Below are positions 1 to 6,369 of a stretch of DNA of 7,331 nucleotides, piece after piece. A program made the position numbers and the translations under genes. The stretch comes from Alphaproteobacteria bacterium (GTDB taxonomy: Bacteria > Pseudomonadota > Alphaproteobacteria > UBA828). The stretch's first letter is position 1. Each line of letters opens with the position of its first letter. The stretch lies in the NCBI GenBank assembly GCA_022826345.1, contig JAJDVB010000072.1, positions 1 through 7,331 on the forward strand. Direction: 5' to 3'. The notes under the pieces are model-generated. The model made no database searches. It saw only the letters and a program-made list of their open reading frames with translations, and was not told the origin of the DNA.

Positions 1-610
1 ATCTTTCCGGCCTGCCGGAGCGGGCGCCGTTCCCGGTGCGCCTCCAGACCGCTGCCGATCTCACCGCCGCGGCCTGGGGTATGGCAGCCTTTGAAGACCC
101 GCATGCGGAACGGCCGCTCGCGCCGTTCTGGACGCAGGCCGGCGTCATCGACGGCCGTGTGGCGCCGGATGCGTCGCCGCTGGCCCGGCTCGCGGCGGAG
201 GGCGGGGCGACGCTCACGGGACTCCGGCTTGGCGACGGCGCCTTGATGCTCCGGATCGAGCGCCAGCGCCGGTCGGTGCAGGTCCGTCTTCCCCGCGGCG
301 CCGTCTTTCCCGAGGATGGCGGCCTCCTGCTGGTCCGCGAGGTGGCGACCATCGAGGATGTCTGGCTCGGTGCCCCGGTCCCTCGGCCGGGGCGGGGACG
401 GGGGACGACGGGGACACCGAACTTCTGCTGGCGCTGGAAAGCGAGGCCGAAGGGCTCACGCAGCGCCAGATCGCAATCCGGCTCTGGGGCCGGGAGCATG
501 TCGAGGCGGAATGGTGGTCGGACGGCTGGATGCATAGCCGCGTCAAGCGCCGCCGTGCGCGGGCGAAGGCGATCCTGAAACAGTACCGCGACATGGCGGT
601 GGGCCGGTGA
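1..610 (+). pseudogene. DUF2285-type protein, 5'-truncated by the window edge and frameshifted
   Basis: The reading frame is open from position 3, so the gene begins upstream of the window; the GTG at 36 need not be the true start. The first part carries WGMAAFEDP, APFWTQAGVIDGRV and RRSVQVRLPRG, which resembles the middle of DUF2285 proteins (a WG-F--DP segment, then FW-P). After about position 372 this frame turns into low-complexity Pro/Gly/Arg. The expected C-terminus, with LLLALESEAEGLTQRQIA, IRLWGREHVEAEWWSDGW and SRVKRRRARAKAIL, continues in another frame from about 413 to the TGA at 608-610. This tail looks like the family's helix-turn-helix-like end. The frame change falls in a G-rich tract at about 385-413, so it could be real decay or a sequencing error. 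DUF2285 genes are common on alphaproteobacterial integrative and conjugative elements, but their role is poorly defined. The family call is from recalled motifs; the frame change is read directly. Confidence 0.65.
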
Positions 611-644
611 CGATGGGCCTGCTGTTGCGACGGGTCACGCTGCC

Positions 645-794
645 TTCAGGTCGAGATGCACCTCGGGCTGGATCCATGTCGGGACCACCCGGGGGCGCGG
701 TCGCTACGACCGGGACAAGCTCTACGACAAGCCCCGCAAGGATGTCTGGCTCCGGCCGCTGAGAAGGGATTGGCAACGCGCGCTCAGCCGCTAG
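645..794 (+). pseudogene. C-terminal remnant of a DUF4338 / DruA-like protein
   Basis: The frame ending at the TAG at 792-794 encodes SGWIHVGTTRGRGRYDRDK (about 663-719), then a segment with KPRKDVWLRPL and RRDWQRALSR. This closely resembles the conserved C-terminus of DUF4338 proteins, named DruA in the Druantia anti-phage system and also common as stand-alone genes in mobile regions. Similarity seems to start near the Phe codon at 645 (F-x3-C-x-SGW, slightly shorter than the usual spacing). No start codon or upstream family sequence exists in this frame, so about nine tenths of the protein is missing. The ATG at 613 lies in a different frame that runs to an early stop. With no other Druantia gene nearby, this is a relic and not a working defence gene. 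The family match is from memory. Confidence 0.55.
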
Positions 795-868
795 AATCCC
801 TCCAGGCCGAAATCGGGTCGGGTGAGCATGCCAACAAGCGGATAATCATCTCCACAGGTGTCGAAGGA

Positions 869-885
869 ACGCCGGTCACCGGCGT
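869..885. repeat. 17-bp palindrome with 8-bp arms
   Basis: ACGCCGGT and ACCGGCGT are exact reverse complements around one central C. As RNA it would fold into a 7-bp GC-rich stem with a TCA loop. No T-run follows (the next bases are ACCCTCATC), so it does not look like an intrinsic terminator. It lies about 140 bp before hyuA and could be an operator, a remnant of a mobile-element end, or chance in GC-rich DNA. Confidence 0.5.
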
Positions 886-949
886 ACCCTCATCCCCCGG
901 GACCCGAACGGTTACCGGTGGGCGACACTGCCCCCCTGTCGCGAGCAGC

Positions 950-977
950 CTGACGTTGGAATGAATCTGCTTACAGT
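950..977 (+). promoter_or_regulatory. Possible sigma70-type promoter for hyuAB
   Basis: CTGACG at 950-955 (TGAC matches the -35 core) is followed after 16 bp by TACAGT at 972-977 (four of six -10 bases). Transcription would start near 984, leaving about 40 nt of leader before the ATG at 1025. The match is modest and rests on inspection only. Confidence 0.28.
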
Positions 978-986
978 ACGCTTACA
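969..986. promoter_or_regulatory. GCTTACA direct repeat, possible operator
   Basis: GCTTACA occurs at 969-975 and again at 980-986, an 11-bp period close to one helical turn. The first copy overlaps the possible -10 element and the second would sit at the transcription start. This is a plausible layout for a regulator binding the same DNA face twice ahead of hyuA. The repeat is directly visible; the regulatory role is inferred, and no regulator gene lies in the window. Confidence 0.35.
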
Positions 987-1024
987 CTGGCCTGATCCCG
1001 GCTTGCGCACTCCGGGTCGAGGCC

Positions 1025-3142
1025 ATGCCGCAACACATTGAAAATAAATCAAAACCTCCCGCTACCGAAGGCAGATTCCGAATAGGGGTGGACATTGGCG
1101 GCACCTTTACCGATGTCGTGGCCGGGGGCGACGGGCGGGAGGTGGTCGGCAAGGCGCCGACCACGCCCGACCGCATCTTCGTCGGTATGCAGGGCGCGCT
1201 GGAGAACGCGGCCGAGCAGCTTGGACTGAGCCTGCCCGCGCTATTGGGCGAGACCGATCTCCTGATCTACGGCACGACACGGGCCACCAATGCGATCGTG
1301 CAAGGCGCGGTCGCCAAGACCGCGTTCCTGGTCACCGCCGGCTTCCCCGACATCCTGGTGCTGAAGGAGGGCGGTAAGCACGGGGTCCACGACTTCGAGA
1401 CCGACTACCCGGACCCCTACATCCCGCAGGCCCACACCTTCGAGATCGACGAGCGGATCGATTCCGAGGGCGGCGTGGTGACACCGCTCGACCGCGAGCA
1501 GGCCCGCGCGGCGCTTGCGCTGGTCAAGGAGAGGGGCTTCGAGGCGGTCGCCGTCTGTCTGCTGTGGGCAGTCGCGAACCCCGCGCATGAGCAGGCGCTG
1601 GCTGCGCTGATCGAGGAGGTTCTCCCCGGCGTCCCCTACACGCTCTCGCACCGGCTGATCCCCATCGTGCGCGAATACCGGCGCGCGTCGGCGACTGCCA
1701 TCGACGCTTCGCTCAAGCCTCTCATGCAGGCGCACCTGCGCGGCATGGAGGACGATCTCCGCGACGCCGGCTGCACGGGCGAGATCCTGGTCAGCACCTC
1801 CGTCGGCGGCTGTATGCACGTGGAGGAGCTCGTCGAGCGCCCCATCCACACGGTCAAGTCAGGCCCCGCCATGGCGCCGGTGGCGGCGCTGGCCTACTCG
1901 CAGATGGAGGGTTTCGGCGACGACGTGATCGTTTGCGATACCGGCGGCACCACCTTCGACGTTGGCTTGGTTCGCGAGGGCGCGGTGAAGCAGACCCGCG
2001 AGACCTGGATCGGCGGTCTATGGACCGGCCATATCCTCGCAATCTCCTCGGTCGACGTGCGCAGCATCGGCGCAGGCGGCGGCTCGATTGCCTGGATCGA
2101 TCCGGGCGGTCTGCTCCGGGTAGGTCCCCGCAGTGCCGGCGCGGTGCCGGGGCCTGCCTGCTACGGCGCGGGCGGCACTGAGCCCACGGTGACCGATGCG
2201 GCGCTGCTACTCGGCTATCTCGACCCGGACTACTTCCTCGGCGGCCGGCTCGCGCTCGACGAAGGCGCGGCCCGGCGCGCGGTGGGTGGGCTCGCGGAGC
2301 GGCTTGGCAAGTCCCTGGACGACGGCGCGCACGCCATCATGAGCCTCGCCAACGAGCTGATGATCAAGGCGATCCAGGACATCACCGTCACCGAGGGCTT
2401 CAATCCGCGCGAGTGCACGCTGGTGGCGGGCGGCGGCGCGGCCGGCCTCGGCGTCATGGCGATCGCGGGCGAGCTCGGCTGCGAGCGGGTGATCCTGCCG
2501 CGCACCGCCGCGGTGCTCAGCGCCTGCGGCATGCAGGTCTCGGACGTGATTCACGAGCACTCGGCGAGCATGGTCACGCGCTCCGCCGGCTTCGACTTCG
2601 AAGGGGTGAACGCCGTGCTCGAATCGATCGATGCCGAGCTGCAGCGCTTCGCCGCGACGCTCGGCGAGCGCGGCCTCGAGACCATGCGGATCGAGCGTTT
2701 CGTCGAGGCGCGCTACCTGTTCCAGGTGTGGGAGCTCGACGTGGCGCTGCCGGTCGAGCGCTTCGAGAACGAGCGCGACGTGGCCGCCCTGGTGGAACGC
2801 TTTCACGCCACGCACGAGCAGGTTTTTGCCGTGCGCGATCCCGACAGCATCCTCGAATGCCTCAATTGGAAGGGGCGGGTCTCGGTCGGCCTCGACGCTG
2901 CATCCCGGCCGCCGTCGATCGCCGGCGCCGGCGGGCCGCCCGAGCCGGACAGCCGCCGGCCCGCCTACTTCGGCGGCGGCACGCGCGTGGACACGCCGAT
3001 CTATCTCGGCCACAACCTCAGCCCCGGCGCCGCGATCGGAGGCCCCGCCATCATCGAGGAGCCGACCACCACCATCGTGGTCGATCCCGGCACGCGCGCC
3101 CGTTTGAGCGAAGCCAGCAACTTCATCTTGGAGGTCCGTTGA
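1025..3142 (+). CDS. hyuA: Hydantoinase/oxoprolinase family protein, subunit A
   Basis: This 705-residue protein is the ATP-binding subunit of an N-methylhydantoinase A / 5-oxoprolinase / acetone carboxylase beta-type enzyme. Family members use ATP to activate a carbonyl or amide oxygen so that the HyuB partner can hydrolyse or carboxylate the substrate. The N-terminal domain (about 19-205) has the phosphate loop GVDIGGTFTD (21-30) and GTTRATNAI (83-91). The actin-like middle domain (about 210-510) has KSGPAMAPVAA (278-288), DTGGTTFDVGL (305-315), SIGAGGGSIAW (347-357), SAGAVPGPACYG (370-381) and AGGGAAGLG (468-476). The C-terminal domain (about 520-705) has RYLFQVWELDV (563-573) where many relatives have an RY-x-GQ pattern, a possible subfamily mark. 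Length is normal and no catalytic motif looks broken. The ATG at 1025 sits 20 codons before the first core motif. GAGG at 1019-1022 is only 2 nt from it, so initiation may be weak. The first codons are unusually A/T-rich. The substrate is not identifiable. Confidence 0.95.
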   Translation: MPQHIENKSKPPATEGRFRIGVDIGGTFTDVVAGGDGREVVGKAPTTPDRIFVGMQGALENAAEQLGLSLPALLGETDLLIYGTTRATNAIVQGAVAKTAFLVTAGFPDILVLKEGGKHGVHDFETDYPDPYIPQAHTFEIDERIDSEGGVVTPLDREQARAALALVKERGFEAVAVCLLWAVANPAHEQALAALIEEVLPGVPYTLSHRLIPIVREYRRASATAIDASLKPLMQAHLRGMEDDLRDAGCTGEILVSTSVGGCMHVEELVERPIHTVKSGPAMAPVAALAYSQMEGFGDDVIVCDTGGTTFDVGLVREGAVKQTRETWIGGLWTGHILAISSVDVRSIGAGGGSIAWIDPGGLLRVGPRSAGAVPGPACYGAGGTEPTVTDAALLLGYLDPDYFLGGRLALDEGAARRAVGGLAERLGKSLDDGAHAIMSLANELMIKAIQDITVTEGFNPRECTLVAGGGAAGLGVMAIAGELGCERVILPRTAAVLSACGMQVSDVIHEHSASMVTRSAGFDFEGVNAVLESIDAELQRFAATLGERGLETMRIERFVEARYLFQVWELDVALPVERFENERDVAALVERFHATHEQVFAVRDPDSILECLNWKGRVSVGLDAASRPPSIAGAGGPPEPDSRRPAYFGGGTRVDTPIYLGHNLSPGAAIGGPAIIEEPTTTIVVDPGTRARLSEASNFILEVR
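3130..3134 (+). promoter_or_regulatory. Ribosome binding site of hyuB inside the hyuA end
   Basis: GGAGG lies 9 nt before the hyuB ATG at 3144, within the last codons of hyuA. It is the best Shine-Dalgarno sequence in the window and fixes the hyuB start. Only one base separates the hyuA TGA (3140-3142) from the hyuB ATG, which suggests translational coupling and equal subunit output. Confidence 0.85.
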
Positions 3143-3143
3143 G

Positions 3144-4934
3144 ATGACGTCGCCCGATCCCGCGCCGGGGACACTCGACCCGGTCCTGCTCTCGGTGCTC
3201 TCCAACCGGCTCGACGGCATCGTGCGTGAGATGTCGAACACGCTGCTGAAGGCCGCGCGCTCGGCGGTGATCGCCGTGGCGCGAGATTTCTCCTGCGCGA
3301 TCTGCACCGGCGACAACGAGCTGCTGGCGACGGCGGAGGGCCTGCCGGTCCACATCTTCGGCTCGCACCTGCAGACCCGCGCGATGACCGACCTGCACGA
3401 CGACCTCGCCGAGGGCGACGCCTTCCTCCACAACGACCCCTACCTCGGCAACACCCACCCGGCCGACCACGCGGTGCTGGTTCCGGTCTTCATCGACGGC
3501 GAGCACCTGTTCACCGCCTGCGCCAAGGGGCATCAGGCGGACATCGGCAACAGCATCCCCACCACCTATCACGCCGCGGCGAAGGACATGTACGAGGAGG
3601 GCTCGCTGATCTTCCCCTGCGTCCGCGTCCAGCGGGACTACGAGATGGTGGACGACGTGATCCGCATGTGCCGGCGCCGGATCCGCGTGCCGGAGCAGTG
3701 GTACGGCGACTTCCTGGCCGAGCTCGGGGCGGCGCGCATCGCCGAGCGGCGCCTGAAGGAGCTTTGCGCCAAGTACGGCAAGAAGACCATCAAGACCTTC
3801 ATCCGCGAGTGGTTCGATTATTCCGAGCGCCGCATGGTGCAGGCGATCAAGGAGCTGCCGAAGGCAGAGGTCGAGGCGGAGGGCGCGCATGACCCCTTCG
3901 AGCCGTTCCTGCCAGACGGCATCCCGATCAAGGTCCAGCTTCGCATCGAGCCCGACCAGGGCCGGGTCACCATCGACCTCCGCGACAACATCGACTGCCT
4001 CGACTGCGGCCTCAACGAATCGGAGGCCTGCGCGATCAACAACGTCGTGGCCGGCCTCTTCAACTGCCTCGGGTCCGAGATCCCGCACAACGGTGGATCG
4101 TTCCGCCGCGTGGACGTGCTGCTGCGGGATGGCTGCGTGGTCGGCCGCCCGTCCTTTCCCCATTCCACCTCGATGGCGACCACCAACGTCGCCGACCGCC
4201 TGGTCAACATCACCCATTCGGCGATGGCGCGGCTGGGCGACGGCTACGGACTGGCGGAGGGCGGCAGCGCCATGGGCTCCGGCGGCGCGGTCATCAGCGG
4301 CCCGGATTTCAGGCGCGGCGGCGATCCCTATATCAACCAGCTCATGATGCTGGTGAACGGCGGCCCCGCCGGGCCCAAGGTCGACGGCTGGGTCACCTAC
4401 GTGCTGCCGGTGGTCTCGGGCCTCATGTATCGGGACAGCATCGAGCTCGCCGAGGTGAAGCACCCGATGCTGTTCAAGACCGTGCGCCTCATGCCCGGCA
4501 CCGGCGGCGCCGGGCGCCATCGCGGCGGCCCGGCCTGCGAGGTGGTCTACGGCCCGCGCGAGGATCCGATGACGGTGGTGATCCCCTCCGACTGTCAGGT
4601 CAACCCGGCGCGGGGTGCCCAGGGCGGCCACGACGGCGCGCCGGCATTTCAGTTGAAGGTCGGTGCCAATGGCGACGAAACGCCGCTGCCCAACGTCGTG
4701 CAGCTTGCCCTGCAACCGGGCGAGATGATCCGCGGCCTCGATGCCGGGGGCGGCGGGTACGGCGACCCGATGGAGCGCGATCCCGAGCGCGTGCGCATGG
4801 ATGTCGCGCGCGGTTGGGAGACGCCTGAGCGCGCCCGCGAGGTCTACGGAGTCGTGCTGACCGGGGACCGCGAAACCGATTCGCTGGCGGTGGATCGGGC
4901 AGCGACTGAGGCGCTGCGAGCCACCGCGTCTTGA
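3144..4934 (+). CDS. hyuB: Hydantoinase/oxoprolinase family protein, subunit B
   Basis: This 596-residue protein is the HyuB / acetone carboxylase alpha-type catalytic partner of the HyuA just upstream; the pair should form a cytoplasmic heteromer. Family motifs run in order: ARDFSCAICTGDNEL (46-60), LPVHIFG (67-73), the likely metal site HNDPYLGNTHPADH (96-109), GHQADIG (129-135), DMYEEGSLIFP (148-158), the domain-joining segment IDLRDN (277-282) with NESEACAIN (291-299), GTGGAGRHRGGPA (452-464), and the C-terminal AGGGGYGDPMERDPERV (534-550). Compared with better-known HyuB proteins it has a basic, helical insert-like segment at about 205-245 (KELCAKYGKK, REWFDYSERR) and a Cys cluster, CLDC (285-288). 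In characterised relatives (5-oxoprolinase, N-methylhydantoinase, caprolactamase, acetone and acetophenone carboxylases) this subunit carries the chemistry. No zinc-binding gamma subunit follows, which argues against a classical three-subunit acetone carboxylase. An amide, lactam or hydantoin hydrolase is likelier, but this is inference. Confidence 0.95.
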   Translation: MTSPDPAPGTLDPVLLSVLSNRLDGIVREMSNTLLKAARSAVIAVARDFSCAICTGDNELLATAEGLPVHIFGSHLQTRAMTDLHDDLAEGDAFLHNDPYLGNTHPADHAVLVPVFIDGEHLFTACAKGHQADIGNSIPTTYHAAAKDMYEEGSLIFPCVRVQRDYEMVDDVIRMCRRRIRVPEQWYGDFLAELGAARIAERRLKELCAKYGKKTIKTFIREWFDYSERRMVQAIKELPKAEVEAEGAHDPFEPFLPDGIPIKVQLRIEPDQGRVTIDLRDNIDCLDCGLNESEACAINNVVAGLFNCLGSEIPHNGGSFRRVDVLLRDGCVVGRPSFPHSTSMATTNVADRLVNITHSAMARLGDGYGLAEGGSAMGSGGAVISGPDFRRGGDPYINQLMMLVNGGPAGPKVDGWVTYVLPVVSGLMYRDSIELAEVKHPMLFKTVRLMPGTGGAGRHRGGPACEVVYGPREDPMTVVIPSDCQVNPARGAQGGHDGAPAFQLKVGANGDETPLPNVVQLALQPGEMIRGLDAGGGGYGDPMERDPERVRMDVARGWETPERAREVYGVVLTGDRETDSLAVDRAATEALRATAS

Positions 4935-4948
4935 GGCGTCGTCTCCTC

Positions 4949-4977
4949 GCGCTGGCTCTGCTCTTCCGGGGTATTGT
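4949..4977 (+). promoter_or_regulatory. Weak promoter candidate for the lipoprotein gene
   Basis: In the 67-bp gap after hyuB, TATTGT at 4972-4977 resembles a -10 element; 17 bp upstream lies only GCGCTG, a poor -35. A start near 4984 would leave a leader of roughly 18 nt. No clear intrinsic terminator follows hyuB, so read-through from hyuAB is an equally good explanation. Confidence 0.18.
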
Positions 4978-5001
4978 GACGGCAAAATCGGGGTGCGAAG
5001 A

Positions 5002-5643
5002 ATGACGAGCATGGTGACGGGTCCGAGGATGCGGAGGAGCGCGACCGCAGCAGCGACGACATGCGTTCTCGCTCTGGCTGCACTGCTCGCGCTCGGCGGT
5101 TGCGGCACGGGACCGCTCTCCCCCATGGACGAAGCCACGCGGGCCGTCGGCGACGTAGAGGTTTGGAAAAGCCGGAGAGGCACGACCACTCACACGCTCG
5201 TGGCGATCGATGCCGACTCGATTCGCTACGAGGTGGCTGAGAGCGGCTGCACCTATACGATGCCGCGAGACGGCGTCTCGCCATGGACGGCGTGGGAGAA
5301 CTGCCGGCGCATTCCCGACGGCACCCAGACCGTCACCCTGACCGCTGGGCAGATCTGGCCGCTCGAGATCGGGCGGACGTGGCGCTACCGCAGGGTTGGA
5401 TCGGACTCGAGCGGAGACCAGTGGGATGAGGAGGTGGAGTGCAAGGTCACGAAGCAAAAGCGCGTGGAGCGCTCGGTCGGCTTCTTTCGTACATTCTATA
5501 CGGTATGCGAGTCGGAGACCGAACGACGCGTCCTCTATGTCTCGCCTGATCTGAGGCGAAGCATCCGCGTTTGGTACACGCGCCGCGACCGGCCCGCGCC
5601 GCCCGAAAAGCGGGATTTGGTGCACTTCACGCCCGGGAATTAG
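5002..5643 (+). CDS. Uncharacterised lipoprotein with a Cys-containing exported domain
   Basis: This 213-residue protein has a bacterial lipoprotein signal: a basic n-region (RMRRS, 9-13), a hydrophobic stretch (about 21-31) and the lipobox LGGC ending at Cys34. Glycine follows the Cys rather than an inner-membrane retention Asp, so outer-membrane anchoring is likely. The mature domain has four cysteines (83, 101, 147, 169) that could form two disulfides in the periplasm. Short alternating stretches such as IWPLEIGRTWRYRR (118-131), EVECKVT (144-150) and FYTVCES (165-171), then YVSPDLRRSIRVWY (179-192), suggest a beta-rich fold. A WPL-x-G-x-x-W-x-Y segment followed by paired Cys strands resembles uncharacterised alphaproteobacterial exported proteins, but I recognise no named family. 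The start is uncertain: GTG 4993, ATG 5002, ATG 5011 and ATG 5029 are in frame, none has a strong ribosome binding site, and 5029 would give a compact signal peptide beginning MRRS. Its position between hyuAB and petAB gives no functional clue. Confidence 0.82.
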   Translation: MTSMVTGPRMRRSATAAATTCVLALAALLALGGCGTGPLSPMDEATRAVGDVEVWKSRRGTTTHTLVAIDADSIRYEVAESGCTYTMPRDGVSPWTAWENCRRIPDGTQTVTLTAGQIWPLEIGRTWRYRRVGSDSSGDQWDEEVECKVTKQKRVERSVGFFRTFYTVCESETERRVLYVSPDLRRSIRVWYTRRDRPAPPEKRDLVHFTPGN

Positions 5644-5802
5644 GGAGCTGGCGGCGCCCCCTTCTTAGCGTCTTGCCCTTGCCCACGCTGCGTGCTAACC
5701 CTGTCGCCGCTCGTGGCGGACCGCCGCGAGCGTGTCGTGATGGTTGCTCGTTTCTAGGTTCCCGAAGGCAATCCCATCAGGCAGTTCGAAGGGGGTTCGA
5801 CC
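5644..5802 (+). promoter_or_regulatory. Intergenic region upstream of petA with a weak promoter candidate
   Basis: These 159 bases hold no gene that I can support. A possible promoter is TTGCCC (5673-5678) followed after 16 bp by CTAACC (5695-5700), a weak match that would give a leader of about 95 nt. TTAGC (5665-5669) and GCTAA (5694-5698) are inverted copies that could pair in RNA, but without a T-run this is not a clear terminator for the lipoprotein gene. A petABC promoter is expected somewhere here; its exact place cannot be fixed by eye. Confidence 0.25.
5786..5800 (+). promoter_or_regulatory. petA ribosome binding site in the loop of a small hairpin
   Basis: The Shine-Dalgarno run AAGGGGG (5789-5795) ends 7 nt before the petA ATG at 5803 and supports that start. 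TCGAA (5786-5790) and TTCGA (5796-5800) are exact reverse complements, so the mRNA could form a 5-bp stem with GGGGG as its loop. Whether this short stem forms in the cell is unknown. Confidence 0.55.
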
Positions 5803-6357
5803 ATGGCTGACGCCGCGCCGCCCACGGAAAGCTCGTCCGAGCACGCGGGCACGCGACGCGACTTCCTGGTATTGGCGGCCGGTGCCATGGGGGGCATGGC
5901 GGTCATCGGCATCACATGGCCGCTGATCGAGACCATGAACCCCTCGGCCGACGTTCTCGCGCTGGCCTCCACCGAAGTCGATCTTTCCGCTATCGAGGAA
6001 GGCCAGACCATCGTCGTGAAGTGGCGCGGCCGGCCGGTCTTCGTGCGCCATCGCACGGCAGACGAGATCGCCGCGGCGCAGGAGACGCCGCTTGGCGACC
6101 TCTCCGACCCGCAGCCCGACTCGGAGCGGGCGCCGCAGGCGCAATGGCTGATCGTGGAAGGGGTCTGCACCCATCTGGGCTGCGTGCCGCTCGGCTCCAA
6201 AGTCGGCGACCCGCGGGGCGAGTTCGGCGGCTGGTTCTGCCCCTGCCACGGCTCGCACTACGACACCTCCGGCCGCATCCGCAAGGGGCCGGCGCCGGCC
6301 AACCTGCCGGTTCCGAGTTACGAGTTCCTCGACGACGAACTGGTTCGGATCGGGTAG
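5803..6357 (+). CDS. petA: Ubiquinol-cytochrome c reductase Rieske iron-sulfur subunit
   Basis: This 184-residue protein is the Rieske [2Fe-2S] subunit of the cytochrome bc1 complex. It takes an electron from ubiquinol at the Qo site and passes it to cytochrome c1 on the periplasmic side. The N-terminus has a Tat-type motif TRRDFL (17-22) before one membrane helix (about 23-42) that stays as the anchor, followed by a flexible hinge NPSADVLALAS (46-56). The cluster-binding boxes are CTHLGC (122-127) and CPCHGSHYD (146-154). Cys122, His124, Cys146 and His149 should be ligands, and Cys127 with Cys148 should form the stabilising disulfide. Ser151 and Tyr153 match residues that raise the midpoint potential in ubiquinol-oxidising enzymes. 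GPAPANLPVP (162-171) is the usual Pro loop. The insert at about 84-114 is typical of bacterial members. Length is normal. The start is set by a good ribosome binding site, and petB follows after 12 nt, indicating an operon. Confidence 0.97.
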   Translation: MADAAPPTESSSEHAGTRRDFLVLAAGAMGGMAVIGITWPLIETMNPSADVLALASTEVDLSAIEEGQTIVVKWRGRPVFVRHRTADEIAAAQETPLGDLSDPQPDSERAPQAQWLIVEGVCTHLGCVPLGSKVGDPRGEFGGWFCPCHGSHYDTSGRIRKGPAPANLPVPSYEFLDDELVRIG

Positions 6358-6361
6358 GGGA
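6356..6361 (+). promoter_or_regulatory. Ribosome binding site of petB
   Basis: AGGGGA overlaps the petA stop codon (TAG 6355-6357) and lies 8 nt before the ATG at 6370. It supports that start and links petB translation to the petA end. Confidence 0.6.
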
Positions 6362-6369
6362 CGCGCCGG

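Larger units (their letters stand above)
795..1024. other. Non-coding region between decayed DNA and hyuA
   Basis: No convincing gene is seen on either strand in these 230 bases. The open frame at 656-964 reads in a different frame from the DruA-like remnant, resembles no family and has no ribosome binding site, so it is not called. The stretch holds a 17-bp palindrome at 869-885 and, close to hyuA, a direct repeat overlapping a possible promoter. The last 70 bases are less GC-rich than the genes around them, as expected of a control region. Confidence 0.6.

Noticed and set aside
645..794. A working Druantia defence system
   Set aside because: Only the C-terminal end of a DruA-like protein is present, with no start codon, and no other Druantia gene lies in the window.
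869..885. Palindrome as an intrinsic terminator
   Set aside because: The stem is plausible, but it is followed by ACCCTCATC rather than a T-run.
656..964. Plus-strand open frame of 102 codons between the DUF2285 gene and hyuA
   Set aside because: It overlaps the DruA-like remnant in the wrong frame, has no ribosome binding site and resembles no protein family.
2413..3147. Plus-strand open frame overlapping the end of hyuA in another frame
   Set aside because: It is extremely Arg/Ala-rich and wholly inside hyuA, whose frame carries the family motifs to its end.
2207..3433. Long minus-strand open frame across the hyuA/hyuB junction
   Set aside because: It is a mirror of the high-GC coding strand, with no recognisable domain and no ribosome binding site, and it spans two well-supported genes.
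1025..4934. A classical acetone carboxylase operon
   Set aside because: The third (gamma) subunit gene is absent downstream; the next gene is a lipoprotein. HyuA/HyuB alone fit several enzyme types.
3123..5189. Very long open frame on the minus strand, opposite hyuB
   Set aside because: It lies opposite a clearly conserved gene and is rich in Arg, His, Asp and Val, as expected of the complement of GC-biased codons. It shows no motif and continues past the end of hyuB only by chance.
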